DNA from: Metopolophium dirhodum | Lineage: Eukaryota > Arthropoda > Insecta > Hemiptera > Aphididae | Assembly (NCBI RefSeq): GCF_019925205.1 | Contig: NC_083566.1 | Coordinates: 16,244,001-16,308,000 of the forward strand | Length of the DNA stretch: 64,000 nucleotides | Reading direction: 5' to 3' | Shown: piece by piece, positions 62,121 through 64,000 of the stretch | Position numbering within the stretch: the stretch's first letter is position 1 | How the letters are laid out: every line of letters begins with the position of its first letter | Translations under genes and position numbers: made by a program | The notes under the pieces: model-generated | What the model was told of the DNA's origin: nothing | What the model saw: only the letters and a program-made list of their open reading frames with translations | Database searches by the model: none

Positions 62121-64000
62121 TTTTTTTTTAAACGGGCATAATAACATGATATTTTTTTTTATTTTCATTCCCAGTTCTACGGTTAATCGAACCCATCATT
62201 GTGATGAATTGAATATTTTAAATAACCGATATTTGTTTGAGATGAGAGAAAATTCCTATGCCAATACTTCGTATACTTTGCGTGACCTAAGTAAATAACT
62301 ATCTAGCCTGTATAAATATTAATATTTTCTGGAAAAATATATCAAATGATTTTCACGATTACACCCGACATGAACAACGTACATAATAATATTTTGTATA
62401 AATATTTGAATATGACATTTGAATTACTCTGAATTTGACTGCGATGGTCGTAAACTCGTAAATATAAACGGATGCTTAAAGGATGGTACAATTTTTACTC
62501 AAACGCAATGTCCGACCAAACGTAATATCATTTCCCGTCAGTTACATAAAATATTGTTGTCGGGGGAAAAATGCGTTCAGTGTTCAAAATGAATAATTGT
62601 ATAAGTCATAAAACGTTGTGTACCTGATCAAATATTGAGTATTGATCACGCGAAAGAAATATAATACCTACATGAAAATATAACGCTACAACTACCTATA
62701 AATATTATTTGCCGAAAATAATAATATTACTCATGCAATTTTTGAAATTAATTTCATATTGAAAATTTGCGTCAAATGTCAAAACGTACGTCGAAAAAAT
62801 AAGAACGTGAATTAAAGCTTACTATCAACAATTTTTTATTTATTATAAAACATCGTCTTTAGACGATTTGTGTGGTTATTGACACGTGGAAATATATCAC
62901 AGATGATAATGTTCAATTAGATTCTTTGAATCAGAATTTTCCGATGCGATATGAAATGATAGTGAGTGGTTGTATCGTAATGCGTTTTCGTTTTATCAAA
63001 TACACAATTAGTAGACTCAAATTCATTGTTTGATGAATAAAATTGTTATTTTTTACTGGAAACTCGCCTCAACAATTAAAAGTGGTGCAATTCCAATATT
63101 TGGGAATCGTTTCAAGATCGCCGTTGGGAATTTTAAAATTAAAAACAATTCAATTCTATTATTTGGCTCGTCAAAATGTACTTGGATCGAAATACAAACA
63201 CCGAAAACAACCACTTTTTCAAATCGTACGTAATATGTCAATGCACCCTCCTTCGACTACAAGTGAACAAACAAAGGTGGCTAATAAAAACAGCCACTTT
63301 CACTTTCTGACGTAATTATATATTGTGTACCTCTAACGACGAATAGCCTGCCACTCTATGTTCTATATAAATGTACGATGTCTTCGTCGGCAGTAGAAAA
63401 TGTCCAGTCGTTTGTTATTGACCGCATTTGTATTATGTATAGTAATCAAAACTGCGAGCAACTTCAGTACACGTTCTATAAGTATATGACACGTGTTCAT
63501 TCCATTGAGGTAATTATTGGTGCATATATTGACAACCATTGTATAATATTATTACAATCACGTTTATCATATGTTTTTTTGTGGAACATTAAAAATAATA
63601 TTGAACTACTTAATATCATTGCTCACTACAATAATAGCATTCACTTTAAGTTATAAATTGCATTAGCGTCACCATATACATACCATATACCTATTATGAG
63701 TGTATCCATATCCACATTTCATGCATTGTTTTTTCTGGAATTTCAAATGATTCATTAATGGCGAAGAAATTCTGATATTAAATTCACTACTAAATCTTAC
63801 TACATGACTTGAAATTTTTTTCGTTCAGAGGCTTTATATTTTTCATTATAATTCAGAAATTTTTGAAATAAGTTAATAATTAAATTCATTGAACAAAAAC
63901 CGTCCATTCTATTATCAAGCTATATGGTAAAAGATATTTCTTATTACAAACTAATAGTAGCTGGTATTAGTTTTTTAGTATTGTATATTTAGTTGTTTGT
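62121..64000 (+). other. Intron continuation; unresolved open frames near the right end
   Basis: The stretch to 63000 is AT-rich and holds nothing recognised. At 63030-63315 two overlapping + frames are open. One contains PLGILKLKTIQFYYLARQ and ends at a TGA... -free TAA at 63313-63315. At 63378-63656 an ATG frame starts MSSSAVENVQSFVIDRI, with a possible donor (GAG|GTAATT) near 63510. Neither matches neuroligin or any family I know, and the composition is local. They are left as uncalled. Confidence 0.3.

Noticed and set aside
62990..63656. Exons of neuroligin or a nested gene near the right edge
   Set aside because: The translations lack every neuroligin landmark (VHG, nucleophile elbow region, further EDCLYLN-linked blocks) and have AT-biased residues.
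1..64000. Defence system, gene cluster or CRISPR-like array
   Set aside because: The repeats present are transposons and microsatellites without regular spacers, and there are no neighbouring genes that could form a system.

Overview
This looks like nuclear DNA of an insect, most likely an aphid. It is strongly AT-rich, full of ATA/TAA, CA and GA microsatellites, poor in long open frames and dense in short decayed transposons. The only clear protein match is to an animal neuroligin. There is no bacterial or viral gene organisation. The aphid assignment rests on overall sequence character and on repeat types I associate with aphids; no alignment was run.

One gene is secure. An exon at 53495-54078 (+ strand) carries the start codon, signal peptide and N-terminal esterase-like domain of a neuroligin. 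It has a pyrimidine-rich acceptor before it and a CAAG|GTAAGT donor after it. I found no further neuroligin exon in the remaining 9.9 kb, so that stretch is read as the first coding intron. An upstream noncoding exon is implied by the acceptor. The GC-rich islands near 10.3-10.9, 19.0-20.1 and 35.4-35.7 kb are possible promoters, and the 19-20 kb one also has a candidate donor and a candidate poly(A) site. None of these links is proven.

The rest is gene-poor. It holds: (a) four DNA transposons with target duplications, namely hAT-type at 8876-9337 (itself hit by a truncated retroposon with its own duplication), 32972-34108 and 60145-60406, plus a fully palindromic 276-bp foldback element at 41810-42085; (b) a probable further inverted-repeat element at 18648-18899 and a pogo/Tigger-like end at 3051; (c) an unclassified dispersed repeat family with the end motif TAGATTCTGAGYG, in at least five copies near 1-696, 4060-4520, 36663-38142, 48770-49665 and 61307-62120; (d) a decayed Jockey-like LINE 3' end at 27202-27850 and a second LINE-type tail at 35080-35169; (e) many simple repeats and G-runs.

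Two weak candidate exons (16442-16657 on -, 39715-39885 on +) are listed with low confidence. I saw no tRNA, rRNA, CRISPR, operon or novel multi-gene system. The most interesting content is the neuroligin 5' architecture and the layered transposon insertions.
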